Origin: Bacteroidetes bacterium GWF2_43_63
GTDB lineage: Bacteria > Bacteroidota > Bacteroidia > Bacteroidales > DTU049
NCBI GenBank assembly: GCA_001769275.1
Contig: MEOQ01000050.1
Location: 95,144-159,143, forward strand
Length of the DNA stretch: 64,000 nucleotides
Reading direction: 5' to 3'
Part shown: piece after piece, positions 23,374 through 33,126 of the stretch
Layout of the letters: each line of letters opens with the position of its first letter
Numbering within the stretch: the first letter of the stretch is position 1
Notes under the pieces: generated by a model
Told to the model about the DNA's origin: nothing
Database searches by the model: none
Seen by the model: the letters and a program-made list of their open reading frames with translations, nothing else
Position numbers and translations under genes: made by a program

Positions 23374-24105
23374 TTACCATTTGCGTCTTTCGAGCGAAAG
23401 TCGGGTTAACATCAGAAACAGAGAAATCAGACTGAGAAAATAGAGCAGGTCGCGTGAATCAATGACACCGCGACTCATCGAAATGTAATGCTCGTTGATG
23501 CCGATTGATTTTATGAACAGTTCCGCACCGTGAAAAATTCCGCTGTCGTATATAAATTCAAATCCCATATACATAAAAGCAGTCAGAAAAACTGCAATGA
23601 CAAAGGAAACGATTTGATTTTTTGATATTGACGACGCAAAAATCCCGATGGCGAGAAATGATGCACCAAGCAGCAACAGCCCGATATACGAACCCCAGAT
23701 GCCACCGAAATCGAGGTTGCCTTTCGGAACAGCAAGCTGGGAAATGGTATTGAGATAAATCAAAGTTGGCAGCAGTGAGAAAACCAGTATGACAATGCCT
23801 GCAAGATATTTGGCGGCAATGATTTTCATTTCGCTGATGGGTTTGGTCATCAAAAGCTCGATGGTTCCGGTGTTGATTTCATCAGCAAAACTGCGCATGC
23901 TGATTGCAGGCAGTAGAAACAGAAAAACGAATGGCGCCAGAATAAAGAGCCCATCGAGCGTGGCGTAGCCGAAGCCAAGAATATTGAAATTGTTGGGGAA
24001 AACCCAGAGAATAAGTCCGTTGGCTGCCAAAAAGACGCAGATGACTATATAGCCGATCAGCGAATGCAGAAATGAACTTATTTCCTTTTTGAATAGAGCG
24101 TACAT
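23374..24105 (-). CDS. gldF: Gliding motility-associated ABC transporter permease GldF
   Basis: 243 residues with six membrane segments of the ABC-2 permease type. Diagnostic blocks are MYALFKKEISSFLHSLIGYIVI at the start and SMRSFADEINTGTIELLMTKPIS near residue 70. It is first in the gldF-gldG-DUF4340 operon. The ATPase gene gldA is not adjacent and must lie elsewhere, as in other genomes. Confidence 0.92.
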   Translation of the reverse strand: MYALFKKEISSFLHSLIGYIVICVFLAANGLILWVFPNNFNILGFGYATLDGLFILAPFVFLFLLPAISMRSFADEINTGTIELLMTKPISEMKIIAAKYLAGIVILVFSLLPTLIYLNTISQLAVPKGNLDFGGIWGSYIGLLLLGASFLAIGIFASSISKNQIVSFVIAVFLTAFMYMGFEFIYDSGIFHGAELFIKSIGINEHYISMSRGVIDSRDLLYFLSLISLFLMLTRLSLERRKW

Positions 24106-24125
24106 CAGGATTTATTTTAGCGGTG

Positions 24126-24133
24126 CAAAGTTA
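24126..24133 (-). promoter_or_regulatory. TAnnTTTG box, gldF operon
   Basis: TAACTTTG on the minus strand, 20 bases before the gldF ATG. Confidence 0.5.
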
Positions 24134-24176
24134 ATTGAATTTGTTATAGGTAAAAGGTAAATTTGATGAATTGATC

Positions 24177-24306
24177 GAGATGTTTTCTCCAACCTCTCTG
24201 CGTCGCTGAAAGAGACCTGTCACGATTGCTATCGTGAGCGTTGGAGAGAATGCAACAAGGCAAAACGCACAACGAACAAGGCATGTGAATTTCAAAAAAA
24301 CATCTC
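24177..24306. repeat. Nested inverted repeat
   Basis: The outer arms GAGATGTTTT (24177-24186) and AAAACATCTC (24297-24306) match exactly. Inner segments CTCCAAC and GTTGGAG pair, and TCACGATTGCTATCGTGA forms a central hairpin. It lies in the 311-bp spacer between gldF and the SAM hydrolase gene. It has the same nested style as the elements at 18277 and 61197 but a different sequence. Confidence 0.6.
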
Positions 24307-24370
24307 AAAGCTTACCAGCTGATGATCGCGTATCCTGCGGACAGGACTTCGCTGGAAGCTAATAGCTACT

Positions 24371-24406
24371 CAACCTCAGCCTCAACCTTAACCTCAACCT
24401 CAACCT
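24371..24406. repeat. Degenerate hexamer repeat CAACCT
   Basis: Six imperfect copies of (CAACCT/CAGCCT/TAACCT) in tandem. The complementary theme (AGGTTGAGGTCAAGGTT) recurs at 58549. Confidence 0.6.
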
Positions 24407-24416
24407 TTTAATTAGT

Positions 24417-25235
24417 CTATTCAAACTCAATCCGCACAACATCATTCACCCGAATGCCGAGCAGCTCTCTGGCAGAGGTCTGATAAAGTGCGATTTCCAA
24501 AAGTCCGGTACTGCCGAAAACTGCAACCAGCTCAGCTTCCGGAGCAAAATGGTAGGTCGGCGAAATTTTCTGAGTAAAATATTTTCCGAAGCGAATAATA
24601 TATTTATTGTTTTTATTCATTTTGTCAAACATCTTTTTGGTGATGTTTGTAATGGCATTGTGATAATTATCGATGTAAATCACCATACCTTTAATGGTAT
24701 TGTTGTCGCTGGTGGGGCGAAATGGCATTGATTCAAGCAGAGTGGCTGTTTTTTCACCAAGCTCGTTGATATCTTTTCCCTCAGCCAGATGCACAGCCGC
24801 TTTGGTGCAGACATCCAGTTCCGGAAATGTTTCGTGCTCAATGTTGCCCGGATCCAATTGTACGATAACTTCGGGGCTTTCATCGAACACCAGTCCGTAG
24901 AGTCCATTATCAGGCCCGACGAAAAAGTGGTTTTTATATTTGATGGCAACTTGCCTGTCCTGATTGCCTGATGTTCCGTTTACAAGTACAAGGTGAACCG
25001 TTCCTTCGGGGAAGCTTTCCCACATATTCCGGACAATCACCGAGGCCTGGAACACATCGTACTGGCGAATCTGATGCGTTACGGTAACAATATTAAGTTT
25101 TGGCTGGAGCGAAAGCATTCTCCCGTTGACGACTGCAGCGTAAAAATCGCGAATCCCGAAATCACTTGTAATTGTTACAGGTTTTAAATTCAAAATCAGT
25201 ATTTTTGTTTCAAAATTACAAATTTTGTAGTTCAT
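24417..25235 (-). CDS. S-adenosylmethionine hydroxide adenosyltransferase (DUF62) family
   Basis: A member of the family that includes SAM hydrolases and fluorinases, which split SAM to adenosine and methionine. Family blocks are TITSDFGIRDFYAAVVNG (substrate Asp), VTHQIRQYDVFQASVIVRN, FFVGPDNGLYG and the C-terminal YIDNYHNAITNITK ... FGSTGLLEIALYQTSARELLGI. The 272 residues assume the ATG at 25235. A TAnnTTTG box at 25211-25218 inside that start suggests the true start may be the TTG at 25193. The frame remains open upstream across phoH, but that part is antisense to phoH. Confidence 0.85.
   Translation of the reverse strand: MNYKICNFETKILILNLKPVTITSDFGIRDFYAAVVNGRMLSLQPKLNIVTVTHQIRQYDVFQASVIVRNMWESFPEGTVHLVLVNGTSGNQDRQVAIKYKNHFFVGPDNGLYGLVFDESPEVIVQLDPGNIEHETFPELDVCTKAAVHLAEGKDINELGEKTATLLESMPFRPTSDNNTIKGMVIYIDNYHNAITNITKKMFDKMNKNNKYIIRFGKYFTQKISPTYHFAPEAELVAVFGSTGLLEIALYQTSARELLGIRVNDVVRIEFE
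25211..25218 (-). promoter_or_regulatory. TAnnTTTG box inside the annotated SAM hydrolase start
   Basis: TAATTTTG on the minus strand. If real, transcription starts near 25205 and translation at a TTG (25193). Confidence 0.35.
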
Positions 25236-25253
25236 AACGAATTCTGAAATCAA

Positions 25254-26222
25254 ATGTCTGTCACTGAACGTGTTTTTGACCTTCAATTTATTGATCACGC
25301 TTCGTTTTATGGAGTAGGCGATGCGCATATAAATCAAATCAGGGAGCTGTTTCCCAAGCTGAAAATTGTTGCGCGTGGCGATATGCTCAAAGTTCTCGGC
25401 CCGAAAGCTGAAATTGAAGATTTTTCTCGTCGCTTCGAAAATCTCTTGAAGCATTTTGATGTTTTTGGTGATCTGAAATCCAATGATATTGCACAAATCA
25501 TGGGTGTTGAAGCGGTGTTTACTGAGCCGATGGCCCAGATGCCTGCTGATGTGATTGTTTACGGACGCAGCGGTCAGCCCATTAAAGCACGGACACGCAA
25601 TCAGGTGAAGATGGTTGAGAAAATCAATTCTTGCGATATGTTGTTTGCTGTTGGTCCTGCAGGAACCGGAAAAACTTATACAGCAGTTGCGCTGGCGGTG
25701 AAGTGGCTCAAGGAAAAGAAGGTGCGACGAATTGTGCTTACCAGGCCTGCCGTTGAAGCAGGGGAGAACCTTGGATTTCTTCCGGGCGATTTGCGCGAAA
25801 AACTCGATCCGTATCTGCAACCATTATATGATGCGCTCAACGACATGCTGCCGCAGCAAAAACTTCTCGGCTATTTCGATGATGGCACCATTGAAATTGC
25901 ACCTCTTGCTTTTATGCGCGGACGCACGCTCGAAAAAAGTTTTGTTATTCTCGATGAAGCTCAGAATGCCACCCGCATGCAGATGAAAATGTTTCTGACA
26001 CGAATGGGGCAGGATTCAAAATTCATTATCACAGGAGACATGACTCAGATTGACCTTCCGAGAACGCAGTCCAGTGGCCTTATTCATGCAGTGAACATGG
26101 TGAAAAATATTCCGGAAATTGCGGTTGTCGTGCTAGACCAAAATGATGTAATCCGCCACCCGATTGTTACAAAAATTATTAATGCATATGAAACTGAAAC
26201 AGCCAATGAAAACAATAAGTAA
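25254..26222 (+). CDS. PhoH family ATPase
   Basis: 322 residues with a KH-like N-terminal region (about 25-95) and a P-loop ATPase domain. Walker A is GPAGTGKTYTA (near 133-143), Walker B is SFVILDEAQNA, and TRPAVEAGENLGFLPGDLREKLDPYLQPLYDAL is a PhoH signature. PhoH-like proteins are linked to RNA metabolism, in some genomes next to ybeY; here that neighbour is absent. The end overlaps the start of a lipoprotein gene by 17 bases. Confidence 0.92.
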   Translation: MSVTERVFDLQFIDHASFYGVGDAHINQIRELFPKLKIVARGDMLKVLGPKAEIEDFSRRFENLLKHFDVFGDLKSNDIAQIMGVEAVFTEPMAQMPADVIVYGRSGQPIKARTRNQVKMVEKINSCDMLFAVGPAGTGKTYTAVALAVKWLKEKKVRRIVLTRPAVEAGENLGFLPGDLREKLDPYLQPLYDALNDMLPQQKLLGYFDDGTIEIAPLAFMRGRTLEKSFVILDEAQNATRMQMKMFLTRMGQDSKFIITGDMTQIDLPRTQSSGLIHAVNMVKNIPEIAVVVLDQNDVIRHPIVTKIINAYETETANENNK

Positions 26223-26715
26223 CATTTTTCTGATCCTGGCTTCGGTCGTTGTATTGTCGTCGTGCGGCAAATACGAGGAAGGCCCTGCTGTTAGTTTCCG
26301 CTCATCAGCAAAACGATTGATTGGCCTGTGGGAATTTTCATCCATCAAAGTTGATGGCATTGAATATATCACAAGCTATTTTAATGATTCAACAGACCTC
26401 AAGATATCGATGACAGGAACGCGTGATGAAATATTTGCAATTCTGGTTGAAGACAACAGAAATTCATCACAGCTGTCAACGTCGCTGCTGGAGCTGAATG
26501 ACAAAAGTACAGAATTTACTTTGTGCCTGAGTGAAAGTCCTTTGTACACCGATGTCACTCAGTATTTTTACGCCTTGATTCCTGCATTAAAAGAAGAAAA
26601 CACATGGACTATTCAGCGGCTGTCTGTCAATGAACTATGGATCAGCGCTACTTATCAGGAACAGATATACAATCTTCAACTGAGCAAAATCGAACAATAT
26701 CTTTTCAATCCATAA
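26206..26715 (+). CDS. Lipoprotein, lipocalin-like
   Basis: 169 residues from [20 protein letters not shown], a lipobox signal; two earlier ATGs lie inside phoH. The mature start [31 protein letters not shown] is typical of small Bacteroidota lipoproteins with a lipocalin-like beta barrel, as I know them. Function unknown. It sits between phoH and purC with an 8-base gap to purC, so it may share a transcript with both. Confidence 0.75.
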   Translation: MKTISNIFLILASVVVLSSCGKYEEGPAVSFRSSAKRLIGLWEFSSIKVDGIEYITSYFNDSTDLKISMTGTRDEIFAILVEDNRNSSQLSTSLLELNDKSTEFTLCLSESPLYTDVTQYFYALIPALKEENTWTIQRLSVNELWISATYQEQIYNLQLSKIEQYLFNP

Positions 26716-26722
26716 AAACCCT

Positions 26723-27664
26723 ATGAAAGATCTCGTAAAAACACAGTTTCAATTCAGTCCGTCGCAGACCGTTTATAATGGCAAAGTGCGCGACGTATAT
26801 CGTGTCGGTGATTTATTAATAATGATCGTGAGCGACCGTATTTCGGCTTTCGACGTCGTTTTACCGCGCGGTATTCCTTACAAAGGACAGGTGCTAAATC
26901 TCATTGCTTCGAAATTTCTCGATGCAACCAGGGACATTGTCCCCAACTGGAAACTGGCAGTGCCACATCCATCTGTAACAATCGGGAAATTCGCCGAGCC
27001 TTTTAAAGTCGAAATGGTTGTTCGCGGATATCTTACAGGCCACGCCTGGCGCGAATACAAAGCCGGAAAACGCTCGCTGTGCGGCGAACCGATGCCTGAT
27101 GGAATGATTGAAAATCAGAAATTCGAAAAGCCGATCATTACGCCAACTACCAAAGAAGACATCGGACACGACGAAGATATTTCGCGCGAAGACATTATAA
27201 AACACGGTCTTGTTTCGGCAGAGGACTATGCAAAGCTTGAAGAATACACCCTGAAATTATTTGCACGCGGAACCGAAATAGCTGCAAAGATGGGACTGAT
27301 CCTTGTGGACACTAAATATGAATTTGGAAAAATCGGGAATGAAATTATTCTGATTGATGAAATTCACACACCCGATTCTTCGCGTTATTTCTATGCTGAT
27401 GGATACGAAGATCGTCAGAAAAATGGCCAGGCACAAAAACAGCTTTCGAAAGAATTTGTTCGCGAATGGTTGATGGAACATGGCTTCCAGGGCCAGGAAG
27501 GACAGCATGTCCCGGAAATGGACGATGCCTTTGTTGCCAGCGTAACCGATCGCTATATTGAATTGTACGAAAGCATTACCGGCGAAAAATTTGTTCGTCA
27601 GCCGCTCGACAACTTGGCTGCAGATATTGAAGCCGCTGTAAATAAAGTTGTGCGAAGTTTATAA
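26723..27664 (+). CDS. purC: Phosphoribosylaminoimidazole-succinocarboxamide synthase
   Basis: Joins CAIR and aspartate using ATP in purine synthesis, in the cytosol. 313 residues, the longer form. The start has [41 protein letters not shown], followed by [17 protein letters not shown], a [15 protein letters not shown] loop and a [25 protein letters not shown] block. All are standard SAICAR synthetase motifs. Confidence 0.95.
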   Translation: MKDLVKTQFQFSPSQTVYNGKVRDVYRVGDLLIMIVSDRISAFDVVLPRGIPYKGQVLNLIASKFLDATRDIVPNWKLAVPHPSVTIGKFAEPFKVEMVVRGYLTGHAWREYKAGKRSLCGEPMPDGMIENQKFEKPIITPTTKEDIGHDEDISREDIIKHGLVSAEDYAKLEEYTLKLFARGTEIAAKMGLILVDTKYEFGKIGNEIILIDEIHTPDSSRYFYADGYEDRQKNGQAQKQLSKEFVREWLMEHGFQGQEGQHVPEMDDAFVASVTDRYIELYESITGEKFVRQPLDNLAADIEAAVNKVVRSL

Positions 27665-27696
27665 ACTTCGCACAACTTTGTAAATAGAATTTTCCT

Positions 27697-27704
27697 TAAC
27701 TTTG
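27697..27704 (+). promoter_or_regulatory. TAnnTTTG box, helicase
   Basis: TAACTTTG, ending 4 bases before the GTG at 27709. Confidence 0.45.
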
Positions 27705-27708
27705 ACCT

Positions 27709-30189
27709 GTGAATTCGCAGGAAATACAGTCTAACAAAGAGCTTGAGATGGCGTTTGAGTTTGTGTACCGCACAAACCGCAATGTCTATTTAACAGGTCG
27801 TGCCGGTACAGGAAAAACCACTTTTCTGAATCGTTTACGCAAAGAATGTCCGAAGCGAATGGTGATAGTTGCTCCCACGGGTGTCGCCGCTATCAATGCG
27901 GGCGGAGTGACCATTCACAGTATGTTTCAGCTCCCTTTTTCTCCGTTTTTTCCGGAATCTGCAGGATTGCATAACAATCCGCTCAATGCCATCCGCTACC
28001 GCAAACAAAAGATTCGATTATTGAAGAGCATCGATCTGTTGGTGATTGATGAGATAAGTATGGTGCGCGCAGATATTCTCGATGCCGTTGATTCATTGTT
28101 GCGACGTTACCGAAATCACAATCTGGTTTTCGGCGGAGTGCAGGTGCTGATGATCGGAGATGTGCACCAGTTGCCGCCTGTAGTGAAGGAAGACGAATGG
28201 AAGATGTTGCGGTTTTACTACAATAACATGTATTTCTTCAGCAGTAAAGCTTTTGCCAATGCCAGTCCGGTGGTGATTGAACTGCAACAGATTTTTCGTC
28301 AGAGTGATCTTGATTTTATATTATTGCTGGAAAAAATCCGCACCAACGGCATGGATGCCAATACCATGCAATTGCTGAATCAGCGCTACAACAAACACTT
28401 TAATCCATCGGCTCATCCGGGCTATATAATTCTTACAACGCACAATTCACAATCGGCGGAGATCAACGATAAGCGGCTCGATGAGCTGGCTGGCGATGAA
28501 TTTACTTTCGACGCTGAAGTGAAGGGTGATTTCCCGGAATACAATTTCCCTACTTTCAAATCGCTGGCTCTGAAGCCAGGTGCGCAGGTGATGTTTGTAA
28601 AAAATGATCTGGCTCCGGAAAAAAGATATTACAATGGTAAAATCGGAAAAGTTGTTCACATTGAAGATGACACTATTGTGGTCCAATGCCCCGAAGACGA
28701 CGATACCATTGATGTAGGGCTTGCCACCTGGAGCAATGTGCGCTTTACGCTGAACGAAGCTACCAAAGAAATTGAAGAAGAGGAAATCGGCTCCTACACG
28801 CAGTACCCGCTGAAGCTGGCCTGGGCTATCACAATTCACAAGAGTCAGGGATTGACATTTGACAAAGTAGTGGTCGATGCAGCGCAGGCATTTGCGCACG
28901 GTCAGGTGTATGTTGCGCTTAGTCGCTGCCGCACGCTCGATGGGCTGGTGCTAAGTTCCGCCATCGGCTACGGAAGTGTGATTACCGACCACAATGTAGT
29001 TGACTTCAATAAAAAAAGCGAGGATTATATTCCTGATGACAGGGAGCTTGAAGTGTCGAAAACGCAATTCCGAAACGATATTTTGGCTCAATTATTCAGC
29101 TTTGAGGATATGTTGAATCGCATCATTCACCTGCGAAGATTGGCTGTGGATGCTGGCTTGAGCGTTACATCCGCGTTAGTTCCTGACACAGAACATACTG
29201 CAGAATTCATCAATAAAAATATTATTGATGTTGCTTCTAAATTTCGACGACAGCTTGAAGCACTTTTTTCGCTGGCAGGAAACGAAGAAGGGGAGCGGCA
29301 ATTGAAAGAGCGGGTGCAGGCTGCAGCAGCTTACTTCAAAGAAAAACTGGCGACAATTTTTGATTATACAGCATACACTGATTTTGATTCCGATAACCAC
29401 AGCGAAGAACAGGAGCTGAAAGAATTGGCCGAGGATCTGCAAAAAATGACAGTGATTGCGCGAACTTGTTTCGATGCGCTGTTGAAGGACTTCGATGTGT
29501 TTGCGTTGTTGCGTATTCGTTCCGATGCCGATCTCGATTTCCGTTTTGTTTCGCGCAGGGAACACGCTGTGCGAAAAGATTCAAAGATAAGTTCTGTCAT
29601 TGAATACCCTGAATTGTATAACATACTCAAAGCGTGGAGAGACGATCTGGCCGATAATTCAAACATGGAGCGTTATCGTGTTATGCCTAACAAGGCGCTG
29701 GAAGAAATGGCCAACATGCTGCCCACAACGCTTGAAGAATTAAAGAAAGTAAAAGGCCTCGGCAAAAAGAAAATCGAATTTTTTGGAACCGAATTATTGA
29801 AAATAATCGCAAAATATTGCATTGATCATGATTTGAAAACGGTTGAATTCCCAACAGACGAGCCGGTTCCGAAAGCTTCGAAGAAAAAGAAAGGCGTGTC
29901 GGCCGAAGTGTCGCTCGAAATGTTGCGTGATGGTTACAGTGTTGCCAAAATCGCACTGGAGCGCAATCTGACGGAAGGGACCATTGCCGGACATTTGCTG
30001 AAATATGTTGAAAGCGGAGAAATTACAGTGTTGCAGCTGTTGCCCCGCGAAAAGCTCGATCGCATTGCAACTGCGCTTGTGGACTATAAATTTACTTCGC
30101 TTAAAGAGGCTAAAGATTATTTGGGCAACGACATCGAATTCCATGAAATCCGCTGGGTGATGGTGGCGATGCAGAAAGAGCTCGAGTGA
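27709..30189 (+). CDS. Pif1-like AAA/SF1 helicase with HRDC-like and HTH C-terminal domains
   Basis: 826 residues with a GTG start; an ATG at 27748 is the alternative. The N-terminal 430 residues are a superfamily 1B helicase: Walker A TGRAGTGKTTFLNRL near residue 30, VIVAPTGVAAINAGGVTIHSMFQLP, Walker B LLVIDEISMVRADILD, and motif VI region AWAITIHKSQGLTFDKVVVD ... VYVALSRCRTLDGLVL. The C-terminal part has an HRDC-like segment (about 645-705, MPNKALEEMANMLPTTLEELKKVKGLGKKK) and a helix-turn-helix (about 730-790, GYSVAKIALERNLTEGTIAGHL). It is probably a DNA repair or replication helicase in the cytosol. Confidence 0.9.
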   Translation: MNSQEIQSNKELEMAFEFVYRTNRNVYLTGRAGTGKTTFLNRLRKECPKRMVIVAPTGVAAINAGGVTIHSMFQLPFSPFFPESAGLHNNPLNAIRYRKQKIRLLKSIDLLVIDEISMVRADILDAVDSLLRRYRNHNLVFGGVQVLMIGDVHQLPPVVKEDEWKMLRFYYNNMYFFSSKAFANASPVVIELQQIFRQSDLDFILLLEKIRTNGMDANTMQLLNQRYNKHFNPSAHPGYIILTTHNSQSAEINDKRLDELAGDEFTFDAEVKGDFPEYNFPTFKSLALKPGAQVMFVKNDLAPEKRYYNGKIGKVVHIEDDTIVVQCPEDDDTIDVGLATWSNVRFTLNEATKEIEEEEIGSYTQYPLKLAWAITIHKSQGLTFDKVVVDAAQAFAHGQVYVALSRCRTLDGLVLSSAIGYGSVITDHNVVDFNKKSEDYIPDDRELEVSKTQFRNDILAQLFSFEDMLNRIIHLRRLAVDAGLSVTSALVPDTEHTAEFINKNIIDVASKFRRQLEALFSLAGNEEGERQLKERVQAAAAYFKEKLATIFDYTAYTDFDSDNHSEEQELKELAEDLQKMTVIARTCFDALLKDFDVFALLRIRSDADLDFRFVSRREHAVRKDSKISSVIEYPELYNILKAWRDDLADNSNMERYRVMPNKALEEMANMLPTTLEELKKVKGLGKKKIEFFGTELLKIIAKYCIDHDLKTVEFPTDEPVPKASKKKKGVSAEVSLEMLRDGYSVAKIALERNLTEGTIAGHLLKYVESGEITVLQLLPREKLDRIATALVDYKFTSLKEAKDYLGNDIEFHEIRWVMVAMQKELE

Positions 30190-30230
30190 TTTTAGATATC
30201 CGATTTTAGATTTTTGATTTCAGATTTTAT
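30189..30230. repeat. Degenerate AGATTT repeat
   Basis: Tandem variants of (A/C)GATTTTAGAT and TTTGATTTCAG just after the helicase stop. The same theme recurs at 39912. It is followed at 30268-30308 by GTTACA(A/G)ACGTTxxx units that recur at 62127-62260. Confidence 0.55.
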
Positions 30231-30374
30231 GCAGACGTTGCTGTCGTGGAGTTTATCACGCTGGGAGCGTGGCGTTACAAACGTTTTGCGTTACAGACGT
30301 TACAAGCGATTATGCGATATGGCTATAAAACGACAAATCAAATTCGCATTATCTCATCAAGGCTTGCAGTATTA

Positions 30375-31631
30375 TTATTTCGAATTTTTTACAATTCTCT
30401 GCAGCGCATTTCCTGTCTGAGTTTGGACACGTACGAAATAAATTCCGTCTTCGAGCGATAACAGATCAACCTCCACATTCTGGCTTCTGATGAGGTTTTT
30501 AACCAATACGATTCTTCCATTGGCATCTGAAATTGTGATGCTGGAAATTTCGTTTTCTGCTGAAATGCTTAAAATATTTCTAACCGGATTTGGGAAGAAG
30601 GAAACTTTCGCGCTGTGAGTTTCAATACCAACCGGGGCTACAGCAATTATCTGTGAAGCTGTATCGTACAATCCGCAGTATTCGGTAATTAATGTCACTG
30701 TATATGTTCCAGGCGTGCTGTAAGTTTGAACCGGATTTTCTTCGGTTGAAGTTGCACTGTCTCCAAAGGACCAGTTAAAATGATGCGCATTGACAGATGT
30801 GCTGGTGAAATTTACTAGTAATCCTGTATTGCCGGTGTTGAACGATGCCACCGGAATTTCATCAACATTGAACCAATGAGCCAGACTATCGAAAACGACC
30901 GCCTTGACCGCATTGCGGATTATACTTGCATCAGTAGCAGCAAGCGTGTAATCGTATGTAATACTTACCGGACTTTCGCGAAACATCGAAGTGTAAAACG
31001 TACAAGCCGCAGCATAGGAGCCGGCTGGCGATGGGTGACTTTCGTCGGAGCTATATAATTCAATACCAGGTGAATTTTGTCGCAGATAATACCAGACCGC
31101 ACCAACAGGTGAAACTTCAGCATTATTGTCTTCGGCCATCATCATGTAGCGCAGATGCAACAGACTGTCCATCCCTTCGTAAGTGCAGACGGGAGGCCAA
31201 ACCGCGCAGTTCGACGCATCGCCGTTTTTACGACCCCAGGTCATGTAGAAAATGGTTTCGGTGCAACTATCGGCAGCATGAATCATGTTATCGAGCGTTG
31301 TTGCATAAGGGAAAACCATTGACTGTACTTCGGCATTAGTGAACGATGGAAGCTGGCTCTGCTCCTGCAATACAACATAGTCCCAGCCACCCTGATTAAT
31401 CAATGATAATGATGTAGTATTAGTGCTGTGCTGGTTAAACGTGTAGCCACCGGGGACATTTGATGAGTAAACCAGCGAATCACCCGCCGATTTGGTAACG
31501 AGCGAAATAAGTTCGGGAAGGTCATTCACAGAGGTGTAGCTATTACCTAAAAAAAGTACTTTCAACGTAGTTTGAGATTTGGACGAAAAAAACAGTAAAA
31601 GCAAAACCAAAAATACAAGACTCTTTTTCAT
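30375..31631 (-). CDS. Secreted SGNH-type hydrolase with PKD and T9SS sorting domains
   Basis: 418 residues with signal peptide (MKKSLVFLVLLLLFFSSKSQ). The catalytic domain (about 22-245) has LFLGNSYTS as block I (nucleophile Ser) and SSDESHPSPAGSYAAA with Asp and His. A PKD domain covers about 255-330 (FNTGNTGLLVNFTSTS..FNWSFGDSATSTEENPVQTYSTPGTYTVTL). The last 75 residues (VSFFPNPVRNILSIS ... DGIYFVRVQT) form a type A sorting domain. It is an exported esterase or acetyl hydrolase whose substrate is unknown. Confidence 0.85.
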   Translation of the reverse strand: MKKSLVFLVLLLLFFSSKSQTTLKVLFLGNSYTSVNDLPELISLVTKSAGDSLVYSSNVPGGYTFNQHSTNTTSLSLINQGGWDYVVLQEQSQLPSFTNAEVQSMVFPYATTLDNMIHAADSCTETIFYMTWGRKNGDASNCAVWPPVCTYEGMDSLLHLRYMMMAEDNNAEVSPVGAVWYYLRQNSPGIELYSSDESHPSPAGSYAAACTFYTSMFRESPVSITYDYTLAATDASIIRNAVKAVVFDSLAHWFNVDEIPVASFNTGNTGLLVNFTSTSVNAHHFNWSFGDSATSTEENPVQTYSTPGTYTVTLITEYCGLYDTASQIIAVAPVGIETHSAKVSFFPNPVRNILSISAENEISSITISDANGRIVLVKNLIRSQNVEVDLLSLEDGIYFVRVQTQTGNALQRIVKNSK

Positions 31632-31828
31632 TGATACAAATTTTCAGCTAAGATATTGATGCTGGCGAAAAAGTAAATAAATCTCAGTGTCCCGTATGAA
31701 TAATAATTTCTCCATTCACAGTAACACACTGTTTATGAATAAGGTTTTTTTGAAAATTATTAGTGATTAGAGCCAAACTCATCTTTATTTATATTTGCAA
31801 ACACATTTTTCTAATCGAATAGAAATAT

Positions 31829-31882
31829 AAATCTGCAGTGCTTCAAAATGGTCAGGACCATTATTTGAAGCACTGCAGATTT
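31829..31882. repeat. 54-bp near-perfect palindrome
   Basis: AAATCTGCAGTGCTTCAAA (31829-31847) is exactly inverted at 31864-31882. The loop contains its own ATGGTC/GACCAT pair. It lies 38 bases after the stop of the YgeW-like gene. No T run follows on either strand, so simple terminator function is doubtful. Confidence 0.75.
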
Positions 31883-31920
31883 GTAGAATTGAAAATTATT
31901 ATTTCAATAAAAATCTGGAA

Positions 31921-33108
31921 TTACCGAACTCTGGGGGTTGCTCTTTTTTTCATAAACCTGAGCATATTGGCCACATCGTCGAAGCGGTTGGTCATCATCA
32001 TGGCGGCAATTACAAACGGCTTGTAGCCAGCTTCTCTGTAAGTATCGAGGCGATATTGTTCGAACACTTCGGCTGAAACTTCGCCAGCTTTGCAGCTTAC
32101 ATCAGTGATGTCGGCTGGCAAACAGTGCATGTAGAGCGCGCTTCCGTCTTTGGTGAGATTCATTTTTTCGCGGGTGCACTCCCAGTTCATGTATTTTGCA
32201 TTATTTGCAAGTGCTTCTTTTTCAAGTTCCTTGAGCCCTGCGCTGTCACCGGCACGCAGCAGTTCGGTGCGACGACCCATGATGTGATACGGTGCCCAGC
32301 TTTTTGGATAAACGATGTCTGCATCGGCAAAAGCTTCTTCCATGCTGTTTGCGACTTCGAATTTGCCACCACTTTCGGCGGCTTGTTTTCCAGCACGTTC
32401 GACCACATCCGGAATCAGTCCGTATCCTTCAGGATAAGCGAGAGACACATTCATGCCGAAACGCGTCATCAAGCCAATGATGCCTTGCGGTACGGAGAGC
32501 GGTTTTCCGTAGCTTGGACTGTAAGCCCAGGTCATAGCGATTTTCTTTCCTTTCAATGCGTCGAGCGAACCGAACATGTTTTTCAGATGCGCCAGATCGG
32601 CCATGCTTTGAGTCGGATGATCGACATCGCATTGCAGATTGACAATACCCGGACGTTGTGGAAGCACATTGTTTGCAAAGCCGTCATCGAGAGCTGAAGC
32701 CACTTCGAGCATATATTCATGCCCTGCACCGAGATACATATCATCGCGGATACCGATAATTTCTGTCATGAATGAAATCATGTTGGCAGTTTCGCGAACG
32801 GTCTCTCCGTGCGAGATTTGCGACTTTCCTTCGTCAAGATCCTGAATAGTCAGGCCCATCAGGTTGGCAGCAGAGCCAAACGAAAAGCGGGTACGGGTAC
32901 TGTTGTCGCGGAATTGCGAAACGGCCAGTCCGCTTTCGAAAGCGCGTGTTGAAATATTTTTATTGTACAATTTGCGCAAGGCATCGGCCACATAGAGCAC
33001 GAGCTCAAGTTCTTCGCGCGATTTGTCCCAGGTCAGCAGAAAATCTTTCTGATAAAGACTGGCATTTGTTTTTTCAATGTCGCGAATGAGTTTTTTGAAT
33101 TTTCCCAT
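31921..33108 (-). CDS. ygeW: Knotted carbamoyltransferase YgeW
   Basis: 395 residues. The aspartate/ornithine carbamoyltransferase fold shows the carbamoyl phosphate motif STRTR (70-74), DHPTQSMADL near 165, and YMHCLPADI near the C terminus. The length and the segments VAVSQ-like LAVSQFRDNSTRTRFSFGSA and TWAYSPSYGKPLSVPQG are those of YgeW, a family whose substrate is unknown, rather than OTC or AOTC. It lies 18 bases after ygeY, as in the E. coli ygeW-ygeY region. It may act in nitrogen or purine-derived carbamoyl catabolism. Confidence 0.88.
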   Translation of the reverse strand: MGKFKKLIRDIEKTNASLYQKDFLLTWDKSREELELVLYVADALRKLYNKNISTRAFESGLAVSQFRDNSTRTRFSFGSAANLMGLTIQDLDEGKSQISHGETVRETANMISFMTEIIGIRDDMYLGAGHEYMLEVASALDDGFANNVLPQRPGIVNLQCDVDHPTQSMADLAHLKNMFGSLDALKGKKIAMTWAYSPSYGKPLSVPQGIIGLMTRFGMNVSLAYPEGYGLIPDVVERAGKQAAESGGKFEVANSMEEAFADADIVYPKSWAPYHIMGRRTELLRAGDSAGLKELEKEALANNAKYMNWECTREKMNLTKDGSALYMHCLPADITDVSCKAGEVSAEVFEQYRLDTYREAGYKPFVIAAMMMTNRFDDVANMLRFMKKRATPRVR

Positions 33109-33126
33109 TGTATTTCTTTTTATTGA

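Noticed and set aside
25236..25820. N-terminal extension of the SAM hydrolase
   Set aside because: This part lies fully antisense to phoH, and the family start is at TITSDFG.
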